NCBI RefSeq assembly: GCF_020387415.1
Contig: NZ_JAGWCB010000008.1
Coordinates: 263,690-327,689, forward strand
DNA length: 64,000 nucleotides
Reading direction: 5' to 3'
Origin: Ideonella benzenivorans
GTDB taxonomy: Bacteria > Pseudomonadota > Gammaproteobacteria > Burkholderiales > Burkholderiaceae_C
Shown: piece after piece, positions 60,904-64,000 of the stretch
How positions within the stretch are numbered: position 1 is the stretch's first letter
Layout of the letters: every line of letters starts with the position of its first letter
Notes under the pieces: model-generated
What the model was told of the DNA's origin: nothing
Seen by the model: the letters and a program-made list of their open reading frames with translations, nothing else
Database searches by the model: none
Program-made: the position numbers and the translations under genes

Positions 60904-60945
60904 ATGACACCGCGAACTCGCTCGATCTTCTTCCAAGAGGTCTGA
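60904..60945 (+). CDS. Possible 13-residue leader peptide of thrS
   Basis: Short frame [13 protein letters not shown] with two Thr codons (ACA 60907-60909, ACT 60916-60918), ending TGA at 60943-60945. It lies just before a structure that can switch with the terminator-like hairpin at 60988. Weak ribosome binding site (AAAGG, 60887-60891). Speculative. Confidence 0.35.
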   Translation: MTPRTRSIFFQEV

Positions 60946-60947
60946 TC

Positions 60948-61019
60948 GGCCGCGGTGCACTTCTGCGTCTTTCGTTTGTGCTTTCGCAACGCGGCCCCGG
61001 TGGCCGCGTTTTGCTTTTC
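60948..61019 (+). terminator. Putative attenuator hairpin upstream of thrS
   Basis: AACGCGGCC (60988-60996), 5-base loop, GGCCGCGTT (61002-61010), then TTTTGCTTTT: a good intrinsic terminator shape. The segment GGCCGCG (60948-60954) can instead pair with CGCGGCC (60990-60996) and would prevent the terminator. It could simply end the AraC-type transcript, but the alternative pairing and the preceding short frame suggest regulation of thrS-infC-rpmI. Confidence 0.55.
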
Positions 61020-61126
61020 TGCGCCGGCCGCTTCGGACCTCGCCCGACACAGGCTCTGCCTTTGGCAGGGCGTCCCCTCTGAAAAATTCAGCACGGCACC
61101 GGTTGGTGCCCCATGAGGAGTTCCTG

Positions 61127-63046
61127 ATGCTCACGATCACCTTGCCCGATGGCTCGAAACGCGAATACCCGGCCCCGCTGACGGTGGCCGAGGTGGCGGC
61201 GTCCATCGGCACCGGCCTGGCCAAGGCCGCCCTGGGCGGCAAGGTCGGCAGCGGCGAGGCGGCCAAGCTGGTCGATACCAGCTACCGCATTGAGGCGGAC
61301 ACGGCGCTGGCCATCATCACCGACAAGCAGCCCGAGGGGCTGGAGATGATCCGCCACTCGACGGCCCACTTGCTGGCCTATGCGGTCAAGCAGCTGTTCC
61401 CCGAGGCCCAGGTGACCATCGGCCCGGTGATCGAGAACGGTTTCTATTACGACTTCGCCTACAAGCGCCCGTTCACGCCGGAAGACCTGGCCGCCATCGA
61501 GAAGAAGATGGCCGAGCTGGCCAAGAAGGACGAGCCGGTGGTGCGCCGCGTGCTGCCGCGTGACGAGGCGGTGGCCCACTTCAAGGGCATGGGCGAAGCC
61601 TACAAGGCCGAGATCATCGGCAGCATCCCGACCGATCAGGACGTCTCGCTCTACCGCGAGGGCGACTTCGAGGACCTGTGCCGCGGCCCGCACGTGCCCA
61701 GCACCGGCAAGCTCAAGCACTTCAAGCTGATGAAGGTGGCCGGCGCCTACTGGCGCGGCGATCACCGCAACGAGATGCTGCAGCGCATCTACGGCACGGC
61801 CTGGGCCAGCAAGGACGAACTGCAGCAGTACCTGCACATGCTGGAAGAGGCCGAGAAGCGCGACCACCGCAAGCTCGGCCGCGAACTGGATCTGTTCCAC
61901 ATCGACGAGCATTCGCCGGGCACCGTGTTCTGGCATCCCAAGGGCTGGTCGGTCTGGCAGGAAGTCGAGCAGTACATGCGCCGTGTCTACCGCGACAACG
62001 GCTACCAGGAGGTCAAGGGCCCGCAGATCCTGGACAAGGGCCTGTGGGAGAAGACCGGCCACTGGGACAAGTACCGCGAGAACATGTTCACGACGGAATC
62101 GGAAAAGCGCGACTACGCGCTCAAGCCGATGAACTGCCCGGGCCACATCCTGATCTTCAAGCAGGGCATCAAGAGCTACCGCGACCTGCCGCTGCGCTAT
62201 GGTGAATTCGGCGCCTGCCACCGCAACGAGCCCACCGGCGGCCTGCACGGCATCATGCGGGTGCGCGCCTTCACGCAGGACGATGGCCACATCTTCTGCA
62301 CCGAGGACATGATCCTTGATGAGTGCGTGGCCTACACCGAGCTGCTGCAGAAGGTCTACAAGGACTTCGGCTTCACGGACATCCTCTACAAGGTCGCCAC
62401 GCGGCCGGAAAAACGCATCGGCGCCGAGGAGATCTGGGACAAGGCCGAACATGCCCTGATGGAGAGCCTGCGCCGCTCCGGTTGCGATTACGTCATTGCC
62501 CCGGGCGATGGCGCCTTCTACGGCCCGAAGATCGAATACACGCTGAAGGACGCGCTGGGCCGCCAGTGGCAGTGCGGCACGATGCAGGTCGACTTCTCGA
62601 TGGCGCAGCGCCTGGACGCCGAGTACGTGGCCGAGGATGGTTCCCGCAAGCACCCGGTGATGCTGCACCGCGCCATCGTCGGCAGCCTGGAGCGTTTCAT
62701 CGGCATTCTGATCGAGCAGCACGCCGGTGCGCTGCCCGTCTGGCTGGCGCCGACGCAGGTCGTGGTGTCCTCGATCACCGATGCCCAGGCGGACTACGTG
62801 GAAAGCGTGGTGAAAGCGCTGCAAAAACAAGGAGTTAGGGCGCTGGCGGATTTGCGTAACGAGAAAATTACGTATAAAATCCGCGAGCACTCGTTGCAGA
62901 AGGTTCCGTACATCCTCGTCGTGGGTGACAAGGAGAAGGCAAGCGGGGCCGTCGCGGTGCGCGCCCGAGGCAACCAGGACCTGGGTGTCATGTCCCTCGC
63001 AGAGTTCCAAGAGAAGCTCGCGAACGACATCGCCACCAAGGTTTGA
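61127..63046 (+). CDS. thrS: Threonine--tRNA ligase
   Basis: Charges tRNA-Thr and edits Ser-tRNA-Thr. The 639-residue protein is full length: TGS domain (about 1-62), editing domain with H77-STA-H81, class II catalytic core with zinc ligand C337 in '[10 protein letters not shown]', and anticodon-binding domain (about 535-639). ATG 61127 follows GAGGAG (61115-61120). First gene of thrS-infC-rpmI. Codon use relaxes abruptly at about 62819-62884 (see the promoter entry). Confidence 0.97.
   Translation: MLTITLPDGSKREYPAPLTVAEVAASIGTGLAKAALGGKVGSGEAAKLVDTSYRIEADTALAIITDKQPEGLEMIRHSTAHLLAYAVKQLFPEAQVTIGPVIENGFYYDFAYKRPFTPEDLAAIEKKMAELAKKDEPVVRRVLPRDEAVAHFKGMGEAYKAEIIGSIPTDQDVSLYREGDFEDLCRGPHVPSTGKLKHFKLMKVAGAYWRGDHRNEMLQRIYGTAWASKDELQQYLHMLEEAEKRDHRKLGRELDLFHIDEHSPGTVFWHPKGWSVWQEVEQYMRRVYRDNGYQEVKGPQILDKGLWEKTGHWDKYRENMFTTESEKRDYALKPMNCPGHILIFKQGIKSYRDLPLRYGEFGACHRNEPTGGLHGIMRVRAFTQDDGHIFCTEDMILDECVAYTELLQKVYKDFGFTDILYKVATRPEKRIGAEEIWDKAEHALMESLRRSGCDYVIAPGDGAFYGPKIEYTLKDALGRQWQCGTMQVDFSMAQRLDAEYVAEDGSRKHPVMLHRAIVGSLERFIGILIEQHAGALPVWLAPTQVVVSSITDAQADYVESVVKALQKQGVRALADLRNEKITYKIREHSLQKVPYILVVGDKEKASGAVAVRARGNQDLGVMSLAEFQEKLANDIATKV
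62852..62878 (+). promoter_or_regulatory. Putative internal promoter for infC-rpmI inside thrS
   Basis: TTGCGT (62852-62857), 15-base spacer, TATAAA (62873-62878), overlapping CGTAA-N8-TTACG. The spacer is short, but the stretch is the only AT-rich, rare-codon part of thrS. E. coli also places infC promoters inside thrS. Confidence 0.45.
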
Positions 63047-63127
63047 GGCAACCTCGGTTTTTTGCGTTCCAGTCTTTTCTAACGGGGTTTTCCTCTTGCC
63101 GGAAAGCCCGCATGAGGGGTTTTCACC

Positions 63128-63676
63128 ATCGCTACCTTTGCCGACCGTCGGATGCCGAACGTCGAGCGCAAGCATCGACTCAACCGCGAGATCACCGCAC
63201 TCCAGGTGCGACTGAATGGCGTGGAGAACGAGCCGTTGGGCATCGTCAGCATTCAGGAAGCCTTGCGGCTGTCAGCCGAGCACGACGTCGATCTGGTCGA
63301 AATTGCTGCCCAGGCCGATCCGCCGGTATGCCGGCTGATGGACTATGGCAAGTTCAAGTACCAGGAGCAAAAGCGCGCTGCCGAGGCCAAGGCCAAGCAG
63401 AAGGTCATCGAGGTGAAGGAAGTCAAATTCCGTCCGGGCACGGACGAAGGCGACTACAACATCAAGATGCGCAATCTGCGCCGCTTCATCGCCGAGGATG
63501 GCGACAAGGGCAAGGTCACGCTGCGCTTCCGCGGACGTGAAATCACCCACCAGGACATCGGCATGCGCTTGCTGGAACGCATTCGCGACGAGCTGGCCGA
63601 TGTGGCGGTGGTGGAGCACATGCCCAAGCTCGAAGGTCGCCAGATGATCATGGTGCTGGCCCCGAAGAAGAAGTAA
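63128..63676 (+). CDS. infC: Translation initiation factor IF-3 (non-AUG start)
   Basis: IF-3 discriminates start codons and keeps 30S subunits apart. The frame from ATG 63152 gives 174 residues, but the ATC codon at 63128 is the better start. It is preceded at 7 bases by GAGGGGT (63114-63120), whereas ATG 63152 has no ribosome binding site. It adds 'ATFADRR', giving 182 residues. Unusual AUU/AUC/AUA starts in infC are the known basis of IF-3 autoregulation. Domains: N-terminal (about 10-85) and C-terminal (about 95-180; '[20 protein letters not shown]'). Confidence 0.93.
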   Translation: MATFADRRMPNVERKHRLNREITALQVRLNGVENEPLGIVSIQEALRLSAEHDVDLVEIAAQADPPVCRLMDYGKFKYQEQKRAAEAKAKQKVIEVKEVKFRPGTDEGDYNIKMRNLRRFIAEDGDKGKVTLRFRGREITHQDIGMRLLERIRDELADVAVVEHMPKLEGRQMIMVLAPKKK

Positions 63677-63689
63677 GCGTTTTCAAGGT

Positions 63690-63722
63690 TTCACCGCCCG
63701 GTCTGGTCATCGGGTGGTTGAA
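63690..63722 (+). promoter_or_regulatory. Hairpin in the infC-rpmI spacer
   Basis: TTCACCGCCCG (63690-63700) pairs with CGGGTGGTTGAA (63711-63722): 11 pairs with one bulged base and a 10-base loop. It stands 14 bases after the infC stop. In E. coli ribosomal protein L20 represses rpmI-rplT through structures in this region; whether this hairpin does the same is inference. Confidence 0.4.
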
Positions 63723-63799
63723 GAGAAGCCACTGCAGGCCATCAAGTGCAGCGTAGCCGCGCTGCCGCCCAGCAGAGGTGTCATAAAAGGAGCATTCAC

Positions 63800-64000
63800 A
63801 TGCCCAAGATGAAGACCAAGAGCAGCGCGAAGAAGCGTTTTCGCGTCCGTCCGGGTGGCACCGTCAAGCGCGGTCAAGCCTTCAAGCGTCACATCCTGAC
63901 CAAGAAGTCCACCAAGAACAAGCGTCACCTGCGTGGTGCAGTGACTGTGCATGAGACCAACATGGGTCACATGGCGCAGATGCTGCCGTTCGCCGGCCTG
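63800..64000 (+). CDS. rpmI: 50S ribosomal protein L35 (3' end at window edge)
   Basis: Small basic protein of the large ribosomal subunit. All 67 codons visible, beginning '[20 protein letters not shown]' and ending 'MLPFAGL' at the last base; the stop codon lies outside the window. AAAAGGAG (63786-63793) is a strong ribosome binding site. rplT (L20) is expected to follow. Confidence 0.96.
   Translation, partial: MPKMKTKSSAKKRFRVRPGGTVKRGQAFKRHILTKKSTKNKRHLRGAVTVHETNMGHMAQMLPFAGL

Noticed and set aside
63043-63540. Plus-strand frame overlapping the start of infC
   Set aside because: Out of frame with the IF-3 protein, and its continuation is Arg/Gly-rich shadow text.

Overview
This is a contiguous high-GC chromosomal segment, most likely from a betaproteobacterium of the order Burkholderiales (Rubrivivax/Ideonella/Roseateles-like). 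The inference rests on the smc-zipA-ligA order, recJ next to an rpfE-type gene, the parvulin-bolA-yciB-msrB run, the thrS-infC-rpmI operon, a DUF3149 mini-protein and strongly GC3-biased codon use. The species cannot be fixed by eye. I saw no rRNA, tRNA, CRISPR array, IS element or prophage.

Layout. 1-6.7 kb: chromosome and division housekeeping (smc, zipA, ligA). 6.8-13.0 kb: an orphan type VI secretion cargo cassette, vgrG followed without a gap by a PD-(D/E)XK nuclease effector, a PoNi-type (DUF1910/DUF1911) immunity protein with an extra C-terminal domain, and a tandem AP2-like protein. 13.0-15.9 kb: polyphosphate kinase 2 divergent from a CorA/ZntB channel, then an unknown membrane protein. 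15.9-17.7 kb: an AT-rich patch with an RDD membrane protein, a small possible membrane protein and a GNAT. 17.7-20.8 kb: rpfE-recJ followed by a secreted protein that resembles EF-Tu domain III. 20.8-26.0 kb: trehalose/glucan island, a GH15 enzyme divergent from an unusual membrane-tethered otsA and otsB. 26.0-31.9 kb: lolC/E, lolD, tatD, deoxyinosine glycosylase, a spermidine-synthase-like protein and a lone GspE-type ATPase. 31.9-33.4 kb: a DsbG-like/TlpA-like thiol pair. 33.5-39.7 kb: two convergent EamA transporters, a soluble hybrid histidine kinase, a 2OG-Fe dioxygenase, a phosphofructokinase and a DUF3149 mini-protein. 39.7-47.2 kb: a heterodimeric ABC exporter, peptide deformylase, a FecR/DUF6600 protein, TesA-like esterase and a YbbA-like ATPase. 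47.2-54.4 kb: DUF808, PpiC, BolA, YciB, MsrB, SelO, a thioesterase, an ElaA-type GNAT and a metallophosphoesterase lipoprotein. 54.5-60.9 kb: tex, a patatin-like lipase, and a GMC oxidoreductase divergent from an AraC regulator. 60.9-64.0 kb: thrS-infC-rpmI, cut by the window end.

Most notable: (1) the vgrG/nuclease/immunity/AP2 cassette, with a local GC drop over the toxin tip and immunity start; (2) an OtsA fused behind a two-TM extracytoplasmic sensor-like module; (3) a leader of thrS that looks like a classic peptide-sensed attenuator; (4) a short stretch of relaxed codon use inside thrS that looks like an embedded promoter for infC; (5) a non-AUG (AUC) start for infC; (6) a palindrome exactly between the -35 and -10 of a putative ppk2 promoter; (7) a stand-alone secreted EF-Tu-domain-III-like protein.
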